From Phymatolithon calcareum (Eukaryota > Rhodophyta > Florideophyceae > Hapalidiales): a stretch of 64,000 nucleotides of DNA. Position numbers and translations under genes: made by a program. Numbering within the stretch: the stretch's first letter is position 1; each line of letters opens with the position of its first letter. This document shows positions 1 through 10,027 of the stretch, in pieces. The stretch is taken from contig OZ345352.1 in assembly GCA_977006965.1 (NCBI GenBank), positions 1,736,001-1,800,000 on the forward strand, read 5' to 3'. A model generated the notes under the pieces. It did not search any database. It was not told the DNA's origin and worked only from the letters and a program-made list of their open reading frames with translations.

Positions 1-632
1 GGCTCACATCGTAAACGTGCCTTCTTCTCCCTTCCTCTGTGGCTAGAAATTCAGTTCTTGCGTATCGAGCATTTCATTCTTCAACCTTTTCTCTCGACCC
101 CATGCACTGCATACTACGACAAGCCAGGCACATCTTTCTGGCCTAAGTGGTCCGTTATGGAAATCACTTAGGCCAACGAGACGTCGGTAACTCTATTGTA
201 ATGCTTGCAAAAGAGGTGCAGCATGCACTGTGACGAAAACTGCGTTGAGCCTTGGCTCTTCTCCAAAGTGCTGTAACATTCAATAACAGGATCTAGATGT
301 TAAATATCAACAATGAATGTACCTATTGTAATAAAGGCAGAGAAAGTATAGGTGAGCTTTAATTTGGAACGAATCTTAGGCACAATGTATATCATACGAA
401 TTTGAGTACGGAAGCACGGTGTGGCTATCTAAAAATTTTCAAAAAGTCAACCATAGCATGTTCCAGTCATTCCAGCGACATACCATCTTTAATGTCAGCA
501 AAAACAAAGGAATCAGCACGATCTATTACATTTATGGTTTCGACACATCGCTCGTCAGGGCAACCAGTAATATCACAGGCCATAATCAACACATGGCATG
601 AAGAAAATTTAACCTTTGTCCCGGCTGAATGT
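1..632 (-). repeat. dispersed repeat R1, copy 1 (decayed coding element)
   Basis: This sequence matches 39371-40048 along almost its whole length with scattered substitutions and small indels, and it runs off the left edge of the window. In both copies the minus strand keeps the same reading frame near the inner end (about 630 down to 480 here). It carries the shared motifs HSAG-K-K, GDITG or CDITG, PDER, VET and a downstream FAD. This copy has a stop and a frameshift. A second open minus-strand frame lies at about 640-790. I infer a degraded protein-coding mobile element, but I cannot name the family. Confidence 0.6.
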
Positions 633-692
633 CAAGGGCCTATCCTCGTACATGCTTTCAACAGTAGTAACAAGAACATATTGTTCAGCCAT

Positions 693-1010
693 ACATTCAT
701 TAACAGACTCCAAGATAGGCTCATATACTACAAACTGGAGATCTCCATCTATTGATAACAATTTTCTAGTTTGATCTCGATTTGAGAAGTTATGAGGATA
801 TGGCGTCTAAACCGGTCCTAGAGCAAGGTTACAAGGAGATTCAGAACCCAAGATTGAATGAGACGCACGCAAAATTGAATTGGTACCTCTCCACGGCGGC
901 GAAGAGGACCGTAGGCAGCACACACATCAATCAATATCGAAAGATGAAGATTCTGGGCGTTGCCTATAAAGTTGAAAAAGATAAAAAAATCGCCCCATTG
1001 TCGAGACTCA
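693..1010 (+). pseudogene. LINE ORF2 C-terminal remnant (family A2)
   Basis: The plus-strand translation (residues such as HAKLN, INQYRKMKILG and EKDKKIAP) aligns with the C-terminal part of the LINE-A ORF2 at 7001-8323 (HAKVN, IKKYQRNKILE, EKSKKRPIP). The same stretch recurs at about 46000-46320, where it continues directly into the rest of the C-terminus and a LINE-like 3' end. In this copy the continuation is displaced to 2430-2660 by later insertions. Stops and indels make it non-functional. The identification rests on alignment within the window, not on catalytic motifs. Confidence 0.6.
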
Positions 1011-1724
1011 GCATGGGGACTAGAGCGTGTGCGTGGTATTTCACGTGGACTAGCGCGACGCAGAAAGCCTGGTCGTATATATTGCACGCAACACTTATTG
1101 CGTGTATTGCAGTAGAAATGAGTCAACTGATTTCGTGGATAGTTTCTTTTGTGCTCAATAGGAACGCAAATGTTTACTCAAGTTAGGTGACGAAATTGGT
1201 GCAGCAGAAATGACATAAAATCTCGCTGGGAGTACCTCAATGTGAGGGAACCCGAGCACCAAGAAGAAAACTGAAACCAATCAAGAATTCTAGCATGAGC
1301 TAGTGCGGAAAATACCGAACGAAGGAGACGATGTGTTCCACTCTTCGTGGACACAGCTATCGATTCATAGACCCTTTGGGCACTACAATCGTAGAACCGA
1401 TTATCCTCCGAAGATCCTGCCTTCTGGTTGTGAATCTAGGACGAAAGTCGCTGATATCATCCAAGTTATCTCGCTGATTGGAAAGGTTGGCTTCGCTCGT
1501 CATCAGGCCGATATAAGACTACGTAATCTCGATCGCTGGAGAAAGTTTGGCTAATTCGATATCGGAAATTCATTTACCACGAAGGCTGAACCAGTTCACT
1601 TGCTGGTATATCCAACCTAGACGAGTTCGCTCACCTGACGGAAATTACAAAAGTTCAAAGTGACACCCATATCACAAACCAAGACAACAGAGCCGTCACA
1701 CTTATGCTTAAAGTCTAAGAGATG
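1011..1724. other. unassigned DNA inserted within the LINE-A2 remnant
   Basis: The related copy at about 46300 lacks most of this stretch, so it is probably inserted DNA. A short plus-strand frame (1303-1554, 83 codons) has no recognisable domain. I found no clear terminal repeats. A few bases around 1670-1715 (ACTTATGCTT, AGTCTAAGAGAT) again match the LINE-A2 copy at 46320-46350. Confidence 0.4.
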
Positions 1725-1824
1725 AGAAAGAAAGAAAGATGAGATTTTTATTATAGAGTTGCCAATGCATCAGCAGACTCTTGGGGCAAAACTTCTGACG
1801 AGCCACGCGGACACAGTCTGGCTC
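1725..1824 (-). mobile_element. LINE-A type 3' end fragment
   Basis: Read on the minus strand this resembles the 3' end of LINE-A at 6763-6840: a GCATCAGCAGA/GCATCTGCTGA core, TTTTTAT and a GAAAGAAAGA border that corresponds to the CTT-repeat tail. It is diverged and 5'-truncated, and the SINE at 1840-2119 inserted into it. Confidence 0.55.
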
Positions 1825-2134
1825 CAATGACTATATTTGTTTGTTTGTTTGTGTATTGCAGGTTATTCGAATTACACAAAGTGTACACTATTCAACATCT
1901 AGGGGTCCTCTAAATGTTCCTGATATGGATCCATTCCTGGTACTCGCGTATCTGCTTCGCGCTAGTACTGCTGCACACCACTCCACGGCGACATCCGTGT
2001 GCCCTTTGCGGAACGTTAATTCAATTCTTGCTTGTGAAAGGACTCGAACCGGCGACCTCAACATTCCTGCCTGTATCATACCGAAATATGCGCACAGGTG
2101 CGCGGAGGCAGTTTTACCACAATGACTATATTTG
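1825..2134 (-). mobile_element. tRNA-derived SINE with 15-bp target-site duplication
   Basis: The element body is 1840-2119 (280 bp), read on the minus strand. CAATGACTATATTTG occurs directly before it (1825-1839) and directly after it (2120-2134), a perfect target-site duplication. The minus-strand head begins GTGGTAAAAC, an A-box-like sequence, and about 70 bases further on has GGTTCGAGTCC (complement of 2040-2050), a perfect RNA polymerase III B box as in a tRNA T arm. The tail is a short tandem CAAA repeat (complement of about 1836-1852). Head, body, simple-repeat tail and target-site duplication together define a SINE, presumably mobilised by a LINE. Confidence 0.85.
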
Positions 2135-2430
2135 AACAAGAGCGCCAAGTGAACAAAATTCTAAAACCTTCGTCTGATCTCAAGAACGGGATTTCGAGGG
2201 GGTATATCATTTCGCTTCAAGTGCCACACCGAATCTTTTCGCTTTTCTTGCGCGGACACGCGCGCGGGGGAGCTGGCGGAGACCCTAGTCGTCTCTGCGC
2301 CGAAGCGCCGTGGGCGAGTTTTCCGACTTCCCGCGTCTGCCGTGCCGCGCAGCCGTCCACGCGGGGGTTGTTCACGTCCTCAGTTTTTTCTCCCCCCCGG
2401 AGCGCCTTTGGTGATTTTAGCGACATCCGG
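2135..2430. other. GC-rich stretch of unknown nature
   Basis: About 2255-2410 is clearly more GC-rich than its surroundings (runs such as GCGCGCGGGGG and CCCCCCCGG). Frames are open on both strands, as expected for GC-rich DNA. No domain was recognised. It separates the two parts of the LINE-A2 remnant and may be another inserted element. Confidence 0.4.
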
Positions 2431-2660
2431 GTCACATCCAAGAGATACAGGACTCGGGCCATAATATGGCAATTTCAAAATTCCCGTCATGAGCACCTTA
2501 GAGATCGTACAGTCTTTAGGACAAACTGGAAAATATACTATTGAAGATATCAAGACTGGCCTAAATAAAAGAAGAAGTCGTACACAAAGAAAAATCTTGA
2601 TGAATTCCTTGCTATGTTTCAAGCGGCCAAGGCTTCGAAACCTTTGACGACGGAAACTCT
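2431..2660 (+). pseudogene. LINE-A2 ORF2 end, continued
   Basis: Plus-strand frames contain GQTGKYTIEDIKTGLN followed by a region ending near LCFKRPR. This aligns with the LINE-A ORF2 terminus (GQCGKDAIEDVINGLA ... LLTMFQAVDK) and with 46370-46550. Frameshifts are evident. It is the downstream half of the remnant begun at 693-1010. Confidence 0.55.
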
Positions 2661-3207
2661 CCTTAAAAACATGGACCGGTAATCAGTCTAAGATTCGAGC
2701 CATTCTTGCTTTTTTCTTTCTTCACTGCAGAAGACGTCATGGATTGTCAAGCAACCCCTCATTGTTCACGAATTTGAGTACTTCAAGCGGTTTCTCCCTA
2801 CATAATTCCTCTACAGTTTTAGGGCCTACTCTACCAATAGTCTGCGGTCTTGATAAAGCATGCCCACTACAGAGAAGAATTAAGTGATCAACAGTTTCTT
2901 TGGTTCCACCTGGATTCTTGCTTTCAAACCCCCCTAAGGTTTAAATGTACAAATCCGAGGCTCGTGCTGGTGACGAAAATTTTCATTCGTTGTTCATCAA
3001 TGTGGACATTCATGCAATCCCCTGATCAATTAGGGAGGTAGCTATCGGTTATTCAAAAGCGTTTGTAAAATAATTTCGTGTGCTCATGCCACTCTGATAC
3101 CTGCTTCATAGAAACACGCTTCGTTTGACAGGGTGGACAAAAGGTGTGTGCCTCCTTTCTATTTATTTCATATATGGCAGTGCTGCCGAAACTTGTGCTC
3201 AGTGAAC
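2661..3207. repeat. dispersed repeat R2, copy 1 (left part)
   Basis: From about 2930 the sequence matches 47070-47340, and its start also matches the reverse strand of 50190-50262. Sequence before 2930 is unassigned. The repeat resumes after the LINE-B insertion, at 3437-3560. No coding capacity was recognised. Confidence 0.55.
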
Positions 3208-3436
3208 AGAAGAAAGGTACATGCAATGCAGAAAGTGGTCGAGTCCATGCACCAACAATCCCGTAGAGGACTGAGATAGGACTACTTTGAGTCCTGAGTT
3301 TTCCCGTCCGCCATACTGGTAGACGTTTCGTGAGCTGCACAAATGTAGGTAGCATCAGAGGAAGCGTTGCCCATATCTTCGGAAGTCTGTGGGGCTTTTA
3401 AGTAAACTTGAAAGGAAAAAAAAGAAGAAAGGTACA
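3208..3436 (+). mobile_element. 5'-truncated LINE-B insertion with target-site duplication
   Basis: The body 3222-3422 is only the 3' untranslated end of LINE-B, ending in TTTTAAGTAAACTTGAAAGG and an A run. AGAAGAAAGGTACA flanks it on both sides (3208-3221 and 3423-3436). The related repeat at about 47355 carries the empty site, with GAACAGAAGGGAGGCACACAG uninterrupted (21 bases read as two parts: GAACAGAAGG and GAGGCACACAG). This confirms target-primed insertion. Confidence 0.85.
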
Positions 3437-3577
3437 CAGTTTTGTCTAGCGAAGGTATTACCCTTTGCCAATTACTTCTGTCTTTCCACATCACGGTGAG
3501 AGTGAATTTTTCTGTCATGTTACTACATGTAGTTAAGAACTGCGAATTGCCCATGCGTGTCCAGAATAGAGCTTCAC

Positions 3578-5228
3578 TAGTGTCTATGTGACGAACACCC
3601 TCAATTGAGGGAATTTCCCTCAATTGAGGGTGGATTTAAAAGCTCAAAAACGTTTGTGAAAAGAATGCGGAACAATTTTTTAGCGCCAGATTCGAAAAGC
3701 TGACCTTTTGTTCTTGGTGGGGAGTACCCCTTTTACTACCTTAAAACCGCGTCGTTCGCCGGTAGGAACGAAAATCTGTTGGTCACTCAGAAAAAACACA
3801 TCTGCCATGCCTCGAGAAAAAGACCCGCGCCGAGTGGTCGGTGCAGCCGTACACACCAAAGCAACATCATTAACAAGTCTCGCAGAGTGCTGCCGACTAT
3901 ACGGAGCTTTTTACAAGTCAAAAAAGGTTAACGGCACTGTTCAAGAGGTGCACGTTGATGAAATCAGGGTCGCTCGAACACGTCACTTCGCTCGAAATGG
4001 GTCCTTGTTCAGAAACCAATCGAGAAGACTAAGATTAAGACTATCAAGATTGTTAATGTCAAGGCAGGGAAGGCTGAAGAAGGCGCTCATTCCTCTCGAA
4101 TGGTTGTATCGAGTCCCAGCATGCAAAATTCTGTACCTCGAACGCCGGCTTACAGTACTCGCGGTCGAACATCTTCTTCGCCAAACGCCGAGTTCCCCGT
4201 TCAGTATGAACCACACTCTCGACAGAAGGCAACACAAACCTACCATACAGTCAACAGGAGCTCTGAACGCCCTCTTGCGGGCTCTCTCGCCTACAACCTG
4301 CATGGTTCTTGGGAAAATAATGGCAAGAGGAGCTTGATATCATTGCACGAGACTGTGCGCAGAGTATATTTGCTCATGAAGTCCCACGGTTCGAGCGCCA
4401 AGTTCTATCTCCAGTTGGGGGAAGGATTCCCGGTCAGTTCTGGAAAGTTCGCACTATAAACGGAGAAGTTATATCCGAGAATGGTGGCATCGGGTTCCAC
4501 ACACCGTACGATTCCTTCATGACTATGTTTCGCCGAGTGCACCTGCGAACAATTCTTGCTTTGGCATCCGCTAAGCTGAAACGAATAGGAACAATGGAGG
4601 CTAAGATATTCGGAATACTCGTCCTCATGAGTTGGGCGCAAAGAGATTTATGGAAGTCTTCCATGGGGAACAAGTATATCCTCGCTCCTTCATTTTCAAA
4701 CAGTGGGATGACCACAGCCAGATTCTCCGAGTACCTCCTGTGCGTCACATTCACGGTGTAACCAAGTGAACAAGGGACTATGTTGTCCGTACAGTATCGG
4801 TAGGCGCTCGTTCAGCAAGGCGCCATGTCCCCCCGGATTCATTTTGCCTCGCGCAATATTCATCGATGTTCTTTGCTCCAAGGGCGGTGTTGAAACCCAC
4901 TTAACTCCCCCGAAGATAGAAAGTAAGCCACAAGTGGCATGATGACTACTTTAGCGGTTCAAAACAACTGCAGAGTCTGACAAGTCAAGGGATTAACCCT
5001 CGTGTTCTCATCATGTTATGGACTTGCTGGCGCCGCAATCAACATATGTGGCACTTCAACTGGTAGAAACTGTTTTGCTAAGCATGTTGAACACATCCAT
5101 GAGCTTGATGCGTTTCATGAGCCTAATAATGAGTAGCTTTCGTTGGCAAAAAATAAATGATTCTCATTCCCTCAATTGAGGGAAAAGTGCCCCTCAATTG
5201 AGGGAAAATTCCCGTCACATAGACACTA
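3578..5228. mobile_element. TA-flanked terminal-inverted-repeat transposon TIR1, copy 1
   Basis: The ends are inverted copies of GTGTCTATGTGACG (3580-3593 and the complement of 5213-5226), flanked by TA on both sides (3578-3579 and 5227-5228). TA is the target site used by the Tc1/mariner/pogo superfamily. Just inside each end sit two copies of the palindrome CCCTCAATTGAGGG. The interior has several open stretches shared with copy 2, including 3708-4337 (209 codons), 4100-4459 (119 codons) and 4519-4761. I cannot identify a DDE/D transposase in any of them, so the superfamily is inferred from the ends only. Confidence 0.75.
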
Positions 5229-5292
5229 GTACGAGTGAATTTCAAATGAATCCATTGGCTACAGAAAAAACATGATATATATTCCCGGGAGT

Positions 5293-5306
5293 GAATGAGG
5301 TTTATT
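5293..5306 (-). promoter_or_regulatory. polyadenylation signal of secreted-protein gene 1
   Basis: The minus strand reads AATAAA at 5306-5301, about 90 bases past the stop codon of the gene at 5393-5908. The intact gene at 49145-49654 has AATAAA at a similar distance (49742-49747). Confidence 0.5.
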
Positions 5307-5392
5307 TAGCAGGTGCATCTAGCTCCATCGAATGCTATTCGACATATACTAGTCTCCTTTCCATTGCTCCTGTAAGATTACGTAATAATGAA

Positions 5393-5908
5393 TTAGTGCG
5401 TAAAGGTCTTGAAGGCAACGCAGTCACGAAGAGGATATCCACGGGGATGCACGTTCTTCACGACATTCCCCTTCTTGTCCAGAACCTGGTACGCCGTCAA
5501 CGGAACAATGAAGCACTTGCCGTTCAAGAACTTGGCCTGGTTCTGCTGCGGGGTTTCATGTCCAATTCCGGAGAGATCCACACGCTTTCCGTGGTATTTG
5601 TAGATACCGTAGGACTTGAAGAAGCTGGGGGAGAATTTCTGCTTCAGTCCGTGAGGGTACCACTTAGAGATGCGAATGAACTTGTTCTTGTAATAGACGT
5701 AAGCCTCGCCGGTGGAATCAACATGACCGATTCTGGTTCCATCCTTGGAACAGATGGGGCCAGTGAAGGGGACGTCGTTCTTGACACCAACTTTGAAAGT
5801 GGAGCGGTTGTCACAGAAGCGGAAGCGGCACTTGCTGTAGCATGATGCATCAGAGAGGGCAATTGCGGCGAGGGCGAGAGTAATGGCGAAAGCAGCGATC
5901 TTGGCCAT
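5393..5908 (-). CDS. six-cysteine small secreted protein, copy 1
   Basis: This is a 171-residue intronless gene. Residues 1-21 are a classic signal peptide (MAKIAAFAITLALAAIAL followed by a small-residue cleavage site near SDA-SC), so the product is probably secreted or enters the endomembrane system. The mature part has cysteines at 23, 27, 32, 53, 132 and 163, conserved in all five intact copies and able to form three disulfides. It is basic and aromatic, with conserved blocks KDGTRIGHVDSTGEA, LKQKFSPSFFKS, SGIGHETPQQNQ and PLRDCVAF. There is one N-glycosylation sequon (NRS at 34-36). Codons strongly favour C or G endings, which suggests high expression. The ATG is the one shared by the family and lies 95 bases below TATAAAA. 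It differs from copy 2 by only two residues (Ser54/Ala, Lys74/Arg). The function is unknown and no known family was recognised. Confidence 0.92.
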   Translation of the reverse strand: MAKIAAFAITLALAAIALSDASCYSKCRFRFCDNRSTFKVGVKNDVPFTGPICSKDGTRIGHVDSTGEAYVYYKNKFIRISKWYPHGLKQKFSPSFFKSYGIYKYHGKRVDLSGIGHETPQQNQAKFLNGKCFIVPLTAYQVLDKKGNVVKNVHPRGYPLRDCVAFKTFTH

Positions 5909-6002
5909 ATTGACAAGTGAGAGTTTGAAGTTGAGAGTGAGTTTGCTTGAAATGGTTAGTTCTTTGCTTGAGGAAACCGGCCAGAGAAAGTTAATCGGCT
6001 CC

Positions 6003-6009
6003 TTTTATA
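6003..6009 (-). promoter_or_regulatory. TATA box of secreted-protein gene 1
   Basis: TATAAAA on the minus strand, 94-100 bases upstream of the ATG at 5908. The same spacing is seen at all five intact family members. Confidence 0.75.
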
Positions 6010-6047
6010 CAGGTACAGTGTCGCACTGTCCAACAATATCAATGCAA

Positions 6048-6747
6048 AAGCTACATGTCTACAGTGAATGTTCTTTTTTCAGCAAATATTCGGTTTGTCT
6101 GATTCTATTTTGCAATCTCTGCTACACGAATACCTGAATACATATATGTATGTGCTGTAGAGGGGCAGCGTCGAATATTCACGAAAACCTATTCGTTGTG
6201 CACAAACCTTTGAATTTCTCATGCTGGGCCGTCTTCCAGTTCCTAGTCTCTTGAGTGGTGTTCTCCTATCTGAAGCTCTACGGGTCTCTACACCTTCATG
6301 CGCAGGAGTAGGTGTACTCGAATGGCAAGTCTCAACGCGCTCTAGTTGTCGGAATCGACTACGGCAACCGCATTAGGTCTTTCCCGGGTTCATAGGAGGA
6401 ATTCAAAAAAGTTAAAATTGACAGCGGGCAGATCCCATATGTTCTAGAGCCAATAGAAGCAAAATGCATGCTAATGAAGTTGGGTGAGAAGAATTGCAAT
6501 AAACGCATGTGCTTCTCTTTGCTGCCTTCGTCTCGCCTTTCGCGAAAGAATCTCTCCTACCTAGACTAACGCGAAAAATACATCAGTGGTCAGCAAGCTC
6601 CCAGTTGGCTAACTCTAGGCCCTTCTTTCGTCCAATTTGCATGCAGAAACTGACGTATATGGCAAACAGAAACTATTTGAACCGCATCAATGTCGACAGG
6701 ACCATATTTCTTGGCGACACGGTGCATGTATTCGATACCTTCTGTTG
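6048..6747. repeat. segmental repeat upstream of gene 1, shared with 48120-48570
   Basis: From about 6160 to 6690 the sequence matches about 48120-48570 with moderate divergence (shared CACAAAC, TTCTAGAGCCAATA, CGAACGCATGTGC-like and GACGCGAAAAATAC blocks). In both places it lies upstream of a secreted-protein gene (copy 1 and copy 3), so gene and upstream region were probably duplicated together. No convincing gene was seen in it. Confidence 0.55.
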
Positions 6748-7000
6748 GACAGAGTGACAAAGAAGAAGAAAGGTAGATTTTTATTTAAAAGTTACCAACG
6801 CATCTGCTGACGCTCGGGGCAACTTTCCTAAGGCCAAGGGGTTTTGGCTAGATTCTGTCCTGAAGGGGTTTTATTTTCTTGTTGGTGTGACACGACTCAG
6901 TGGACTACAAAAACCCACCTCTGGTCTCCTTCGGGACCTCGAGGGGGAAAGTTACTCCCCTGTCCTGTGGCACGCTGTAATTTTAATTTGCGGGTAGTCC

Positions 7001-10000
7001 TTACTTGTCCACAGCCTGAAACATGGTTAGGAGCTCGTCGAGTGCTCGCTTAGTCCAGGCGCTGTCTTCTTTGGAGAGTCTGTCCTTTGCAAGGCCATTT
7101 ATCACGTCTTCGATGGCATCTTTTCCACATTGGCCGGTGAGTTCGATAAGGGTAGAGGTGCTCATTGGAGGGAACATTCCAAATGACCACTTGATGGCAA
7201 GTGTTCTATGTCTCCTTGAATTGAAGAGAAGGTGCGGCGGTAACGACACTTTCGCGTGCGGTATAGGTCGTTTTTTCGACTTTTCCGCATCCTCTGCGGC
7301 CTCCAGTATCTTGTTTCTTTGGTACTTCTTGATGTTTGTCGTAGCTATCGTTTCGTTTACTGCTTCGCACAGGAAACCATTCACTTTCGCATGGACAATA
7401 TCTCTCTCCGCTTCTTGACGTTCCTTGTTCGCGATCTCTGTTGTTGGACCAGATATCAGCGCATCGCGTCTTCTTATCAATCTCTGCACAAATCGTCTTG
7501 CAAGGACGTCTCTTCTTACCTTGGGTTGGAGTATTCGGCACATGGCCCTGCACCTGTCCAAGCTTCTTTTTCCTGGTTTCCCAAGGATTTGCCCGAAAAA
7601 CATAGATTCAACCTTTCTGACTTCCGAGGACACCTTCGCGGTCCAAGGTGAGAGGTGAAGGGCATATTCCCATCTTGACTGCACAAGCGATTTGTACAGC
7701 CTTATCGCCCTCGCGGGATGGACACCATTAGTAAACACGCCCAGCCGTCGGAGATACCCAAGCACATTTTTGGATTTCTTGATCCTGTCTGTCAGTTTGG
7801 TGTCTGAGACTCCCTGTTCCGTTAGTGTTACCCCGAGGTATTTTACCTCCCGGGGAGTCTTTAGCCGCCGCGCTGAGAGCCGGAAGCTGTGACCTGCCGT
7901 ATCCTTGGTCCAAAGGATTACGCTTTTCTTGGTGTTCCACACCATACCGTTTCTCTGTGCCCACTTCGAGGCTAAATCAAGGATAATTTGGAGGCCTTCC
8001 CCTGATTTTGCGGACAATTTCACGTCGTCTGCAAACATTTTGCAGGGCTCGTTTGTGATATTCTTCGGAATGGAGTCTAGCGCAACGGCAAACGTGTCCA
8101 TGAAGATATTATACAGGCACGGACTGAGAGGGGACCCCTGAGGAACGCCTCTGCCAATGGTGTACCACACGGAATCCTCGTCGTCTCTCGTCTGTATGAA
8201 TGAGGGATCCAGAAATGGAATAACCATTTCGGCGATCTCTGGTTCCAGCACCTTCCTTATTCTCTCTGCAAGCTTATTCCTTGGTACGGAGTCGTAGGCA
8301 GCTTTAAGATCTATGACTGCCACGCAGCTGTGGCCTGATTGTCGGAGGGCTTCAGCATGGAGAAGCGCCAGCTCAGTGCCCTTTCGTTTCTAGAACCCCA
8401 GCTGTGATATATGGAACTTGTATTTCCTTCTGATCATCTTGTCTAGTGCCATTTCGATTATCTTCCTCATGTGGCTTAGGAGGGAGATTGGGCGGTAGCT
8501 CGTCGGCAGTGCTGTATCTCCATCCTTGTAGATAGGTACAATTTCCGCTGTTCTCCATGCCAAGGGTGTGGTTTGCAATCGGCCACAAGCTTCCCAAATC
8601 GCAAATAGTACTCTTGTGCTTAGGACTGGGTCCACTTTCAACATTTCGGTTTGTATTTTGTCCCATCCAGGGGCCTTACCAATTGGACTATCCCTGATAG
8701 CCGCTTATATGTCGCTGCGGAATGTCCAAGGGGGGCAAACGATTTGGTATCTCCGCTCCATCCTTCCTCGGAGCTACAGAGGCTTGAGAGGTGGGCAAGG
8801 AACAGTGCAGGTGAGAGCGTACTGCCTTGCTTGACATTTTCGGTCTTTCGCCTAGAGAGAGCTCTTGCCATTTTGGACATCTTCTCAAGGGCTGCTGCTG
8901 CTGGGAGCTGGTCTAGGTCATCCAGGAATCGGTTGTAGGACGCTTTTTTGGCGCCAATTACCTCTTTGCTCATTTTTTTCTTGAAATTCTTGTGAGCTAG
9001 AGTATCGGCCTCGCTCTTCTGAAGAGTTTTGTTCGCTGTTTTGCCATCTCTCTAAGAGTGGGCGTCCAGAACGTGTTTCTAGGTCCTTCCAGTAGAACTG
9101 TTTTCCTCCAAGGCTGGATAAAGATGCCCACAATAGATTCATAAGTTGAATCCAGCTCCCTGGGGGACTGGCATGCTTTTAGACGCATGATTTGTGTAGG
9201 TAGTCTGTGGCGATATTCCGTTCGAACATTTTCGACGACCTCCGGGTCCGATCTGCTCCTCGTAGATATAACCTCCTTGCGTCTTTGCCTCGGTGTTGTT
9301 ATCGGGACACTCGTCATCACAGGCCTGTGCTGGAGGTCACCCTCCCAGGGGCCGTTCGGCGATGTGACCGATCCCGGTGTCAGCCGTTTGCTGAGAAAGA
9401 AATCGATGTTGCTTTCGCCGTTGTATGTGATGCACGTGCTCGCTCTTCGGTGATGTGGAACCCATACGTTTTTTCCGACCATTGCAGCAGAAAGGTACCC
9501 CTTTGGTTGGTTTTCCTGTCCCATGTTTTATGCCTTGCGTTCCAGTCCCCCATAGCAATAGAACGCTCCCTGCTATAAGTCTGTAGCATCCCCAGGCACC
9601 TCTGTACCTCATTTCCCTTATTTCCTTGAGTGGACGCTGACGGTGAGATATAACACACCGAACCTAGTATTTTTCCCACCCTCGGAATAATGAGTTGAAA
9701 ATTTTTCTCCGCTTTCTTGAATATTAGCCGAAATCCTACCGGATTCGCCACAATCAATGCAACTCCACCGTGGGGCTTGTCGTACGGGTTGTCGCAAGGT
9801 CGGGGAGCGCCTATCTGAGGATAGTTCGTGCGGATTTTTGCTTCCATCTTGCAGTGTGTTTCAGTGATTCCCACCACAGAGCAACCGTGTTTCTCGATTA
9901 AGTTTTCTGCATAGGCACCTGCTTCCCTCGATCCCCCCACGTTTATCGTGGCCACTAGGAACTTCTTCCTAGTTATATTCTTCGTTGGTTGGCTCTTCAG

Positions 10001-10027
10001 GCACTGCGAGCCTGTTCGAGCTAGCAT
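7001..10027 (-). pseudogene. LINE-A ORF2: endonuclease and reverse transcriptase (broken)
   Basis: The ATG at 10027 opens the APE-like endonuclease (about 10027-9380): motifs TINVGGS, GITETH (metal-binding Glu), GGVALIV and GDWNARH. The last endonuclease block (ESNIDFFLS ... QHRPV) is in another frame after a frameshift near 9440. Another frame change lies near 9010. The reverse transcriptase follows: GKAPGWDKI, YRPISLLS, DLKAAYDSVP, GVPQGSPLSPCLYNIFMD and the catalytic FADD (residues 97-100 of the open stretch 8323-7001). In-frame stops are TAA near 8706 and TAG at 8390-8392. The final 440-codon stretch (7001-8323) is open and ends in TMFQAVDK. The enzyme would copy LINE RNA at a nicked target, but this copy cannot make it whole. 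Confidence 0.9.

Noticed and set aside
2040-2121. Functional tRNA gene
   Set aside because: Only the B box and an A-box-like head are present. No full cloverleaf could be drawn, and the sequence is the head of a SINE with tail and target-site duplication.
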